A program made the translations under genes and the position numbers. Positions 55,151 through 64,000 of a DNA stretch of 64,000 nucleotides are shown piece after piece. The stretch lies in NCBI GenBank assembly GCA_944472135.2, contig OX235262.1, forward strand, positions 85,534,903-85,598,902, written 5' to 3'. How positions within the stretch are numbered: position 1 is the first letter of the stretch; the number at the start of each line of letters is the position of its first letter. Source of the stretch: Trichobilharzia regenti. Its lineage: Eukaryota > Platyhelminthes > Trematoda > Strigeidida > Schistosomatidae. Under the pieces are notes generated by a model, which was given only the letters and a program-made list of their open reading frames with translations, was not told the origin of the DNA and did not search any database.

Positions 55151-55570
55151 GGAACGATGATGAAATACTCTAACTGATCAAATAAATTGCCTACAAAAAA
55201 AAGCCAATACTAGAAGATCATGTTAAGTAGTTGAATCGACCGGCAGAAAGCCCTAGATTTTAATTTAGTGCTTATTGGGACCACCTGAAAAGAACTAATA
55301 CCCCTCGCTCTCTCTGTCATCATCAATGCTAAAATCTGAACACATGACACTGATTACGCCCCAGTGAACAACCTACAACTTCTCAATTCAATCATTAGTA
55401 TATATTTAGCTTGACTCCAGTGGATGATATCTAAATACCTTCTAAGTTTCATTTACGTTGGGAAGGATAATACACGAATGCGAATAAATCCATTCAATGA
55501 TTAGTATATAGAATGAAACTCATACCTCTTAGTTTGCATTGGTAAGTAATAATAATAATTTAATAATTTA

Positions 55571-55854
55571 TTATTATTATATTATTGTATCCTTTAGTTC
55601 CTAGAGGAACATAGGGCTTCAGCTGCGCATCTCCATTGCCTTCGGTTCTCTGCCAACTTTTTCACCCCACTCCAAGTCTGCCCACATGCTTTCATCTCCT
55701 CTTCACATGACCTCCTCCAAGTCACCCTTGCACCAACGACCAACTCGCCGCCTCCCTTTCGGTTCCACTCGAGGGCTTGTCTAGTGATGTCACTTGATGG
55801 TTTCCTCAGCGTATGGCCAATCCATCTCCATTTCTTTCTGCCTATTTGTTTCAC
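55571..55854 (-). mobile_element. RTE-B LINE, short 3' insertion with 17-bp duplication
   Basis: 284-bp 3' end of RTE-B flanked by the perfect direct repeat AATAATTTAATAATTTA (55554-55570 and 55855-55871). The minus frame is open: QIGRKKWRWIGHTLRKPSSD, ITRQALEWNRKGGGELVVGA, RVTWRRSCEEEMKACGQTW, ending AALCSSRN-like at 55594. Few mutations; among the youngest insertions here. The target lies in the AT-rich 3' tail of the minus-strand CR1-like LINE. Confidence 0.85.
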
Positions 55855-55871
55855 AATAATTTAATAATTTA

Positions 55872-56945
55872 TTTTACTTTATTCCAAAAACAGTACTTAT
55901 GATACAGAATGGAATTCTCAGCATTTGTCACAATATTTCATCTGATTTACTTCAAATATAAATAAAATTAAAAATTAAAACAAAAGTAACCAGAGAAATT
56001 TGTCCACGCTTACGACATAAAGTCAAAAATATCCGAAGCACGAAGTGAGATTATTAAATATAATAATAATAATAATAATAGTAATAATAACAGTGAGTTT
56101 GTTTCAAACAGTATTGTCGATTCAGTTTGAAAATTTTAGCATGTTACTATAGAGTATTGAATCTAATATTCTGTTGATGTAGTATAGTGAGAGGAAATAC
56201 AAGATTAACAGTGGTAACACAGAGCTTAAACGATGTTTACACTTATGAAAAATAAATAAATAAAAACAAAATGTTGAGGGGATTATAAATATAAGAAATA
56301 CAATAACAATCAAGTTTGGTACTGTAAGGATGGAAAAAATGGTTTATTTAGTAGTGCAAAGAAGGTCAGTTAGTTCATGCCTGACATTATTTTCATCACA
56401 TAAAGTACATGCCAAATATGGTATAGTGGAATTTTTATACTTAGATGTACGTGCGTAAATTCTTCTAAAAAGACTTCTTGTTTTACCTGAGGAGACACAA
56501 GGTTGGAGCTGCGATATGGCCCAATGGGATACCACTCCCCCTACTGACAGTCTTCAGAGTTCTACGAAGTATGACATAGTCATTTTTAAGCAATCCAGGA
56601 AAGAATAAGGGTGAACAGTAAAGAAGAATAGGTAAAATACGCGAGTTGACAAACTGTAAGAGTAGGAGTTGGGTTATGCCTGAGTGCCTCAACTTCTTAA
56701 TGTAAAAAGTCAGACGAAATATTCTTTTAGAAATCGCTAAGACATGGGAAGACCAGGATAGGTCAGAAGAAAGAATTAATCCAAGATACTTAACTTCAGA
56801 CTTGATTTCTATATCAGTGTCATCAATTTTGCTGGGGTCATAGGAACCAACAGCTTCATTTAACTTTCGTTTACATCGGAAACTGAAATTAACAGTCTGG
56901 CATTTGGAAGGATTTAGTTTAAGGCCGTTACACGAAGACCACAAA
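55872..56945 (-). mobile_element. CR1-like LINE (minus), 5'-truncated
   Basis: 3' end at the left: GGAATAAAGTAAAAT after CAGTACTTATGATACAGAA (in complement); its tail was later split by the RTE-B insertion. RT C-terminal frame 56944-56483: LKLNPSKCQTVNFSFRCKRK, IKSEVKYLGLILSSDLSWSS, LQFVNSRILPILLYCSPLFF, RRTLKTVSRGSGIPL; it then shifts frame near 56510 and continues LQPCVSSGKTRSLFRRIYAR to the stop at 56344. One frameshift in otherwise clean sequence. 3' UTR 55872-56343 contains an (ATT)n run near 56060. Confidence 0.85.
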
Positions 56946-57600
56946 GACGGTTAAGTATAGACATCATTAAAGCAACATGTGTCGCACTAATTTTAACTCT
57001 GCGATTAGGCTACAGTTACTACAACTTTTTTTTTTTAAAAGTGTATTTTCTTCTTAGAGAGCGCAATTTATAAAGAGAGTGAAAATGTATAACACTAAAA
57101 ACAAACATTTTATTATTCACCGACAGTAAATGAGGTCAGCCAAATTAATAATGGCTGAGTGATTCAGCCTATTTTCTTTGTAGAAAACTGCAGTTATCTT
57201 TTATTTTTACTTAGTACGTCGTTATTGCTTATTAGTGTATCGGATCAGATAGACATTGAATACGTACATGTATGTACTCGTTTCTGGAGGACACAAAAAC
57301 TCTTATCTGAAAGCCATATAATCGAGAGTGAATAATTATGTGTACAAATAACAAGTTATAAAATTAATAATAATAATAATAGTAACAATAACCTTATGTC
57401 TAAACTGGATACATGTATACAATCGTGTAGTTGTGTCGTCTCAACTGGATGCTTTATTTGTATATATTCAACTGACAAGTATGGAACAGAGTAAACTGCT
57501 CATGTTAGAGATTACAGTTTCATAGACATATGAATAATTAACACAAATTTATTGATTATTCAATGATCTTTGTACTACGAAATAAACGTAATGTCTCTTC
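56945..57600. other. No recognisable element
   Basis: AT-rich gap between the CR1-like LINE and the PLE pair. Short AAT runs near 57367 and nothing else identified. Confidence 0.4.
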
Positions 57601-58712
57601 AAAAATTTCATATATTTGGTTCCCTTGATAAATTTCGATAGAGAAAGAAAGACCAGATTTGCAGTATAAAATGATGCCATCATTCTATCTCACAGGTTCT
57701 CATCAGCTGCAAACTACCTGAAATTACAATGGTTATAAATAATAACACTTCATACTTCATTGTTTGAAAGGTAATAGAGAAGACATTATAAGGTGAACGC
57801 ATTATCAATTTATATACTGTCAAACTATGAAAAAAGAAAAAAAGGTAGGTGAGAGAAGATAGAAAAATCTAATAAACAGTGTCAACATGGCAACTCAAGA
57901 AGGTTAAAGTTCATCAGTTTGAAAACTCGCTTAGTGAGTTGAGCCCACTAGTGTGTATAACTAATCAGTGTAATGAAAGTGATATGGTTACCAAGGGAGT
58001 GAGAGATTGACTACACTCTGTTCCTGTATGCATAAGTTTGGTCTGTGACGTTTGATTGCAATTGCTTCAACAAATCGTAGTAGATTCGCTGTCCTTTGTA
58101 TGTTTAATATTTTGAAGGATTTGGAAATCTCGACAGAATGACCCGTATCCACATGGTGGGTGTCTGGTAATTGCACTTTGTAAATATCTGCTTCCTTTTA
58201 AGCATAAGTTTCTTGGAATGTGCTCTGGAAACCGGATAGAAGCCCTTCTTTCTGTTCTTCCAATGTACTTGCTGCCGCAGGTACACGTAAATTTATGAAT
58301 GCAGTTGGAGGTAACATCAGCAGGATACTTATCCAGTTTCGACTGCCTTATAGAGCATTCAGTACTGCATAGTGTCACCAGATTGGCTGCAGGGAAGCAT
58401 CTCTTTATTGCTCCCTTCATCCTCTTTTCAATCTTTTGCTATACTGTTTCTCCTTTGTATGGGAGGCAAATGAACACTTTTTTCTTTTCAACTGTTGGAT
58501 GCTTCTCTTTCCCATCTCTCTCTTTGCTGTACTTTAGGATAAATCTTTTTGGATACTCGTTTTCCGTAAGGCATTTTTCAACAAAGCTTAATTCTTCTTC
58601 TACCTTGTTAGGCGCAACCTTGGCGGCCTGTTCGAATTTTTGGGCCTGCTACCAAAATATCTACATTTTGCATCCAGTTTACTGTTTACCAGCATACATT
58701 TATCACTTAAAT

Positions 58713-59580
58713 ATGAATTCTAACAGAATCATTTACTCTCGTAACTTTATTAATGATTTACGACCAAATGACTTTCATATTCCAAAGAAACCAAGAAGGA
58801 AACATCGTAGTGGTTGGCAGAGAGCTCTCAAACGTACACCAATACACTTAACTACGGTCCCCGTCATAATGAACTCAAACTGTCGCTCTCTGCCAAATAA
58901 GATAATGTACCTACAATCCCTGATGTCAACTGATACGTATCATAACACCGCCATAATCGCATTACAAGAAACGTGGTTGCATGAACTGTATGATGACAAC
59001 CTTATCTCACTAAAGGACTTTATTTTATTTCGTCAAGACCGTCAATGTTGTAATAAGAAAAATGGTGGTGGCGTTGCAACTTTTATTCACTCCAAATGGT
59101 CTGTCTCAAATAACGTCTGCTTCACCTTCTCAAATGACTTCATTGACTGTATTACTGTCAAATGTCGCCCCAAACATATCCCCAAATATAAACAATTCTA
59201 TATTACAAACATGTACATTTCTCCTAGTTGCTCTCCATCTGATCTATCTAATTTTGCTGATGAATTCACCATGTTTGCTGCTGCCAACTTCGACAACTCT
59301 CTATCCGTTATTACTGGAGACTTCAACACATCAGATTGCTCCTTTCTTGAAGCTCTTGGTCACACAAACATAGTCAAATTTCCCACTCGACTTGACAAAA
59401 CACTCGACTCGTTTTTACTAATGACGAAGGAGTATATGAAACACGTAGACGTTCACCGATACATAACTCCGATCACTGCATTGTCCGCGTTTTGCCAAAA
59501 ATATACAGCAAAACACATATTAAAATCTTCTCACACCTGTCTACGAAGCACAAGAAAGATGCTACACATCTGACAACTTA
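58713..59580 (+). pseudogene. CR1-like LINE AP-type endonuclease
   Basis: Exonuclease III-like nickase that makes the target-primed nick. Starting at MNSNRIIYSRNFINDLRP: PVIMNSNCRSLPNKI (about 58865), IIALQETWLHELYDDN (catalytic Glu, about 58955), ITNMYISPS (about 59205), VITGDFNTSDCSFLEALG (catalytic Asp/Asn, about 59310). After a frameshift in the T5 tract near 59411 the other frame carries HNSDHCIVRVLPKIYSK (catalytic SDH at 59468-59476). All catalytic motifs survive, but not in a single frame. The open frame extending upstream to 58299 is read through antisense PLE sequence and is not part of the gene. Confidence 0.8.
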
Positions 59581-59595
59581 CTCAATCTAAGATGC

Positions 59596-60912
59596 ATGTT
59601 AAAAGATACCAACTGGGATCTATTCTATGAAAGTACATTAGATGACTCAATCACCAATATAATGGATTATCTTAAGTTCTGCCTCGACATATGCTGTCCC
59701 AAACAAACACTGTTCAAACGCCTCGACCGCTTCTCGTCTCCCCGTCTCAAACAACTTCGCAGGCAAAAAGAAATGTTATATAAATGCAAAGACAAGTTAG
59801 GACTTAAAAAGATTAATGCTCAAATCAAATCTGAAATCAAAAATCTTAATGCTATCTATAACCAAACACTTTTATCATGCAAATCTCCTAACAGCATGTG
59901 GAAACTTTTCAATGAAATTACTGGCAAAAGTAAGCGATGTAATGTTTTTCCCTCTTGTGATGTTAATGCTCTTAATCTGTCTTTTTTACGCTCTCCTTCT
60001 ACTATAACCACTTCTAACGTTACCAATCTTGTAGCTGATAACTTCCAGGACTTCAATACTCTCGATGTTTTGAAATGTCTTAAAACTCTTAAGCCCTCAC
60101 ATAGTCTTGGCCCTGATAGCATACCTGCATATGTTCTAAAACAATGTGCAGATGCTTTATGTTCTCCTCTAACTAATATCCTAAATGCTTCTTTCTCCGA
60201 AAACGTTGTACCTGTTCCATGGAAAGACATTAAAATAGTCCCTGTCCCTAAACCTGGAAATAGCAAGAACGTAAAGTTCAGACCCATCGCCATCACTTCC
60301 CCGTTTCTAAAGCTCATGGAAAAACTAGTACTTCTTAAACTCGAACCCTCCCTTAAAAGCTTCGAAGACCCCAAACAATTTGCCTACAGACAGGGTAGGA
60401 GTACTTTAGACGCTGCAGCCGTCTTACACAACAGTATTATCTCATCATTAGACAAAGGTGCCAAATATGTCCGCTGCACGTTTCTTGACTTTACTTCTGC
60501 TTTCGACTCTGTACCTAGAAGTCTCTTGCTAAATAAGCTCTCCATGACACAAACCGAGTCCTGGGTCACTAACTGGTTGCATTCCTACTTTTCAAACAGA
60601 ATGCAGTACACCGTATACAAAGGCCAATCCTCCTCTGCTGTGCTCACAGAAGCTGGTGTCCCCCAAGGTGCTGTACTCTCCCCACTTCTCTTTTCTTTCT
60701 TCCTACATGACCTACCGTCTTCAAATGACATTAACTTTGTCAAATATGCTGATGACCTAACTGTATCTTTACCTGTCAAATGTCAAAGTGACTGCTCTAA
60801 ACTAAATGGCTTCTTATCGGAAATTAGCCAATGGTCCAAGGAAAACGGTCTAACCTTAAACCCCTCCAAATGCCAAACAGTTAATTTCACCTTAGGCATA
60901 AATCTGACCTAA
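59596..60912 (+). pseudogene. CR1-like LINE reverse transcriptase, main part
   Basis: Continues the endonuclease ORF after a second frame break. RT landmarks: TLKPSHSLGPDSIPAYVLKQ (about 60085), WKDIKIVPVPKPGN and FRPIAITSPFLKLMEKLVLL (60220-60330), FLDFTSAFDSVPRSLLLNKL (about 60485), GVPQGAVLSPLLFSFF (about 60655), YADDLTVSLP (catalytic DD at 60745-60756), WSKENGLTLNPSKCQTVNF. It ends prematurely at 60912 owing to a one-base deletion. The frame is otherwise clean, so the copy is young. Confidence 0.85.
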
Positions 60913-61511
60913 ACAAACTGGTTAGCACTCACGAGGTGTGCAACATAGATGGCAGTGAAATAGAAACCAAGTCGGAAATTAAATACCTAGGCGTCACTCT
61001 ATCTTCTGATCTTTCCTGGTCGTCTCATATCTTGACGATTTCCAAGAAAATATACCGTCTTACCTTCTACATCAAGAAGTTAAGACATTCTGGTGTAACC
61101 CAACCCTTACTCCTACAATTTGTTAACTCCCGTATTCTGCCTATTATTCTCTATTGCTCCCCCTTAGTCTTTCCTGGGCTATTGAAGAAAGACTATACCT
61201 TATTACGTAGGATGTTAAAGGTTGTCAGCAGGGTAAGCAGTTTGCCACTTAGCCAGCTTGTTAATATTCTGGTGGACAGGCATATGGACTCATGTGAAAA
61301 ATGGGCGAAATCCATTTTATCTGACTCACAACACCCTCTACATTCACAACTCTCCCCATGTATCTCTTCAGGGAAAACAAGAAGCCTATATAGGAAACTA
61401 TATGCCCGCACTAGTAAGTACAAAAACTCATCCATACCCTACCTAGCTCGTGTTCTGTGCGATAAAGAATGCATCAGGCATGAAACCTTTAACTTATTAA
61501 ATAGTCAGTAG
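60895..61511 (+). pseudogene. CR1-like LINE reverse transcriptase, C-terminal part
   Basis: Resumes the RT frame: HKSDLNKLVSTHEV, CNIDGSEIETKSEIKYLGVT, LSSDLSWSSHILTISKKIYR, NSRILPIILYCSPLVFPGLL, then QHPLHSQLSPCISSGKTRSL, ending ETFNLLNSQ and a stop. Homologous over its whole length to 5963-6491, 27559-28138 and the C-terminus of 44472-45806. Confidence 0.85.
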
Positions 61512-61954
61512 AACCAATGGATCTCGTCTTTCCAACTCACATCATTTATAGGTACAACGTTTTCTCGCTCTTCATTCTGTATTTATTTTTGTTATGTGCT
61601 GTTTTGTTTCTCTCTTCCTTGCAAACTCTACTTAAAACATTCTTGTTCGTTCTTTCACACTCTGTATATCTCGACCATTTTGCTATCGCTTACGCCAGTA
61701 AATATGCTAGTAGTATCTACTTTTCTAACACCTTCAAACACTTTAATTTTGGCTTTGCTACCGACATACTAATATGTTGTTGAGATAACTTTAATCTATG
61801 TAGAACTTTATTTATTGTTAATGTAAAAAACTGGATGCAATATTGTAGTAAAATGCTGAGAATTCCATTCTGTATCACAAGTACTGATTTGGAATAAAGC
61901 TTATGTTATGTTATGTTAACTTCCTGGCCGTGTCATACAGTGTCCTTACTAATC

Positions 61955-62640
61955 CAACTGCATTCATAAATTTACGTGTACCTGCGGCAGCAAGTACATT
62001 GGAAGAACAGAAAGAAGGGCTTCTATCCGGTTTCCAGAGCACATTCCAAGAAACTTATGCTTAAAAGGAAGCAGATATTTACAAAGTGCAATTACCAGAC
62101 ACCCACCATGTGGATACGGGTCATTCTGTCGAGATTTCCAAATCCTTCAAAATATTAAACATACAAAGGACAGCGAATCTACTACGATTTGTTGAAGCAA
62201 TTGCAATCAAACGTCACAGACCAAACTTATGCATACAGAAAGAGAGTGTAGTCAATCTCTCACTTCCTTGGTAACCATATTACTTTCATTACACTGATTA
62301 GTCATACACACTAATGGGCCCACTTCACTAAGCAAGTTTTAAAACTGATGAACTTTAACCTTCTTGAGTTGCCATGCTGACAATTTTTATTAGATTTTTT
62401 CCTGTTTTCTGTTTTCTCTCACCTACCTTTTTTCTTTTTTCATAGTTTGACAGTATATAAATTGATAATGCGTTCACCTTATAATGTCTTCTCTATTACC
62501 TTTCAAACAATGAAGTATGAAGTGTTATTATTTATAACCATTGTAATTTCAGGTAGTTTGCAGCTGATGAGAACCTGTGAGATAGAATGATGGCATCATT
62601 TTATACTGCAAATCTGGTCTTTCTTTCTCTATCGAGATGT
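61955..62640 (+). mobile_element. Penelope-like element (plus), 5'-truncated, inverted partner
   Basis: Starts abruptly at CCAACTGCATTCATAAATTTACG inside the endonuclease (NCIHKFTCTCGSKYIGRTER). It continues RASIRFPEHIPRNLCLKGSR, the shared frameshift, VQLPDTHHVDTGHSVEISKS, IAIKRHRPNLCIQKESVVNL, then the 3' region ending at GGTCTTTCTTTCTCTATCGA near 62640. It joins the minus-strand PLE at a 2-3 bp overlap (TCC). The two copies form an inverted repeat with arms of about 700 bp. Confidence 0.8.
62552..62614 (+). ncRNA. Hammerhead-like motif in PLE 3' region
   Basis: TTTGCAG / CTGATGA / GAACCTGT / GAGA / AGAATGAT-GGC-ATCATTTTA / triplet ATA / CTGCAAA: stem I seven perfect pairs, stem III nine pairs. 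However, GAGA replaces GAAA and stem II is absent, so it is likely inactive in this form. Confidence 0.35.
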
Positions 62641-63080
62641 AATGTCTATTTGAATCATCTTTGCAATATGCAAATGATACACAACTCAAAATGAGAATTC
62701 ACCGATGTTTTCTTTGAAAACTAAAATTATCTAGACTACAATATATGATGTATTTGCGATGCAATAAGTGGTAGTCAAGAAAGTAAGCATAACAAATACT
62801 ACTAACTAGTAGCTTCTATCAAGTGGATCGTATATTTTGTGTTTCCAAAGGAATCCATTATTATTATTTTTCCCCTGGAAACTGTGTAACTTGTAGACGA
62901 TAAGTTTGATTTATATAATATATGTCCAAACCAAGCTCACTTTTAACAGTTAGGTATATGATATTGATTATAATAAAAGCCTTTTTGAATTTCCCAATGA
63001 ATGAAAAACAAAACGATATTGTTTTTACTGACGTTTCTCTGACAACGGATGAGAAAAAAGGAGAAGAAGAAATATCAGAC
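62640..63080. other. No recognisable element
   Basis: AT-rich; the plus frame from 62922 into the RTE-B fragment is accidental upstream of 63080. Confidence 0.35.
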
Positions 63081-63410
63081 ATTACTGAAACTCTCGGGTG
63101 TCGCCAACAATTATACATCTCGTCCAAGAGTTATACGACAATGCTGCACTGCATGCCATGTAATCCACAACGGAAAAATCACAGAATCCTTCGAAGTAAA
63201 GACTGGAGTAAGAAATGGCTGTCTACAATCGCCAATGATTTTTCTAATTGCAGTAGATTGTATAATGCGACAGACAGTGGGCCTAGCAACGAGGAAACAG
63301 GCATAAAATGGACTCACACAAAACACTTAGAGGATCTGGACTTCGCCCGCGATGATATATGTCTGATTTCCTACAAACTGGAAGATATGCAAGTTATGAT
63401 AGAGAAGATT
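63080..63410 (+). mobile_element. RTE-B LINE, internal RT fragment
   Basis: Reading PTIIHLVQELYDNAACHVIH, NGKITESFEVKTGVRNGCLQ, SPMIFLIAVDCIMRQTVG, then KHLEDLDFARDDICLIS (the RT catalytic region; FADD altered to FARD) and YKLEDMQ. Cut off on the right at about 63410 by PLE terminal sequence, so it has neither the 5' nor the 3' end of the LINE. Confidence 0.75.
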
Positions 63411-63414
63411 TGTA

Positions 63415-64000
63415 GCTCAGGTGGATAATTTTGATGTGGTTTTGTTCTCTGAGCTGGATAGTTAGTTTGCGAAGCTTTCATCACCTTACTGGGTGACATC
63501 TTCAGCGCATACTTCAAATTGAAGTGAGCTTTTAGGTTTCTCCACGAGTTTATTAATCATTCCTCCTGGTGACCTTGGACGTGATTGGTTGTTTATGCAT
63601 GTTTTCACACCTTCTAGGTTACTTGTGTTGGAACTGATTGTTTCTGTGACTTGAACTTTGGCCAATCGTGTGTGAAGTTTCTTTCTTATTGGTTGATAAA
63701 TTTTGTCTATCTCGATGTGTCTATTGATTGATGATTCACTGGAATGCCAAGCTTCTAAAAATTCTCTAGCATTCTTGTTATTTCCTTTGTCTAATATTTG
63801 AACGTTGTCCCAGTCGAATTGATGTCCGTAGTTGTCTGTGTGTAGTGAAATGAGGGAGTGGATATCATGTCTTTTGACGGCTAGCTTATGTTCGTGGATA
63901 CGAAGACGAAGGGGACGTCCACTTTGGCCGATGTAGTGTTTTTCGCAGTTGTTACAGTTTATTTTGTAGATGATGTTGGTTTTGTCTTCTTTCGCTGTTG
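63415..64000 (-). mobile_element. Penelope-like element running off the window
   Basis: Minus strand from the window edge: KEDKTNIIYKINCNNCEKHY, IGQSGRPLRLRIHEHKLAVK (GIY-YIG near 63930), FDWDNVQILDKGNNKNAREF, LEAWHSSESSINRHIEIDKI, RKKLHTRLAKVQVTETIS (to about 63630). This is an unbroken endonuclease domain of a PLE subfamily different from the other copies. Then comes a 3' region with a hammerhead (63468-63509) and the terminal sequence shared with 42911-43015. The RT would lie beyond 64000. Confidence 0.8.
63468..63509 (-). ncRNA. Minimal hammerhead ribozyme in PLE 3' region
   Basis: Minus strand: TGCG, core CTGAAGA, T, stem II GTCACC-(CAGTAA)-GGTGAT (six pairs, basal G-U), GAAA, a two-pair loop-less stem III (AG/CT), triplet CTT, then CGCA pairing with TGCG. 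Core residues are complete; the short stems I and III are as described for hammerheads of Penelope-like elements. One extra T lies between the core and stem II. Confidence 0.6.

Larger units (their letters stand above)
58625..61916 (+). mobile_element. CR1-like LINE, longest copy (endonuclease + RT)
   Basis: Contains endonuclease, RT and the full 3' UTR, ending GGATGCAATATTGTAG, CACAAGTACTGATTTGGAAT, AAAGC and a (TTATG)n tail. No ORF1 is present; only about 90 bp separate the PLE junction from the endonuclease ATG, so it is probably 5' truncated. Three single-base frame breaks: a T tract near 59411, near 59583, and near 60893. The last is shown by comparison with 27480-27560, which retains the extra T. 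Confidence 0.85.
57600..61957 (-). mobile_element. Penelope-like element (minus) split by CR1-like LINE
   Basis: The RT/linker end lies at 61957-61917 (GGATTAGTAAGGACACTGTA, i.e. GLVRTLYDT). It continues after the LINE insertion at about 58620 downward with NKVEEELSFVEKCLTENEYP, one stop near 58440, RMKGAIKRCFPAANLV, CIHKFTCTCGSKYIGRTERR (YIG near 58260) and RFPEHIPRNLCLKGS. After a frameshift comes VQLPDTHHVDTGHSVEISKS to 57990, then the 3' terminal region with the hammerhead-like motif to 57600. Nearly identical to the plus-strand copy that starts at 61955. Confidence 0.8.

Noticed and set aside
58299..59573. 424-codon open frame read as one protein
   Set aside because: The first 100 or so codons are antisense PLE sequence; only from 58713 does it match a LINE endonuclease. 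It is an insertion-junction fusion, not a gene.
59856..60374. 172-codon minus-strand frame
   Set aside because: Shadow of the clearly homologous RT on the plus strand.
1..64000. CRISPR arrays, rRNA, bacterial operons or integrative phage elements
   Set aside because: No regularly spaced repeats, ribosomal sequence or prokaryotic gene layout; all content fits a repeat-rich eukaryotic genome.

Overview
The window looks like intergenic or intronic DNA from a parasitic flatworm, most likely a Schistosoma species. It is AT-rich and consists almost entirely of degraded, nested retroelements of kinds known from schistosomes: two RTE-type LINE families, a CR1/Jockey-type LINE, many Penelope-like elements (PLEs), Ty3/gypsy remnants, tRNA-headed SINEs, and Sm-alpha-type repeats carrying hammerhead ribozymes. 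I see no convincing host protein gene, rRNA or functional tRNA. Only two long reading frames look unbroken: the reverse transcriptase part of a CR1-like LINE (44472-45806) and a PLE endonuclease domain (32185-32778, minus). Labels used below: RTE-A = LINE whose ORF ends in a region like DEISARIQKAR / LRWLGHV; RTE-B = LINE whose ORF ends in a region like KKWRWIGHTLRKP / EEMKACGQTW; CR1-like = LINE with AFDSVPR, GVPQGAVLSP and YADDLTVS motifs; HHR = hammerhead ribozyme.

Layout. 0.6-3.6 kb: two RTE-A copies in opposite orientation, one split by a probable solo LTR with a 5-bp target duplication. 4.6-7.3 kb: RTE-B remnant, possible LTR, CR1-like copy. 7.3-10.3 kb: ribozyme SINE pair, PLE, Sm-alpha repeat with a complete hammerhead. 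10.4-14 kb: long decayed RTE-B and a PLE. 14.7-18.3 kb: RTE-A split by a gag-pol gypsy remnant that itself carries a 174-bp fold-back insertion with an 11-bp target duplication. 18.5-21.3 kb: two RTE-B copies and a tRNA-Gly-like SINE with an RTE-like tail. 22.4-32.8 kb: ribozyme SINEs, PLEs, a second gypsy remnant, a CR1-like copy. 33.1-51.0 kb: a very large inverted repeat (arms about 33065-39115 and 43460-50985) whose arms differ by independent insertions and vary in similarity. 51-57 kb: RTE-B, SINE and CR1-like copies. 57.6-62.6 kb: two PLE copies in inverted orientation, one interrupted by the longest CR1-like LINE (endonuclease plus RT). 63.1-64 kb: RTE-B fragment and a PLE running off the end, with a hammerhead in its 3' region.

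How the parts relate. The most interesting theme is the coexistence of (i) PLEs encoding GIY-YIG endonucleases and carrying hammerhead-like motifs in their terminal regions and (ii) short non-coding units with tRNA-like promoter boxes and hammerheads, in one place arranged as a tandem unit bounded by hammerhead sequences. This resembles an autonomous PLE / non-autonomous retrozyme pair. Likewise, a tRNA-Gly-like SINE shares its 3' end with RTE-B, suggesting an autonomous/parasite pair. All similarity statements come from reading by eye; no alignment, folding or database search was run.
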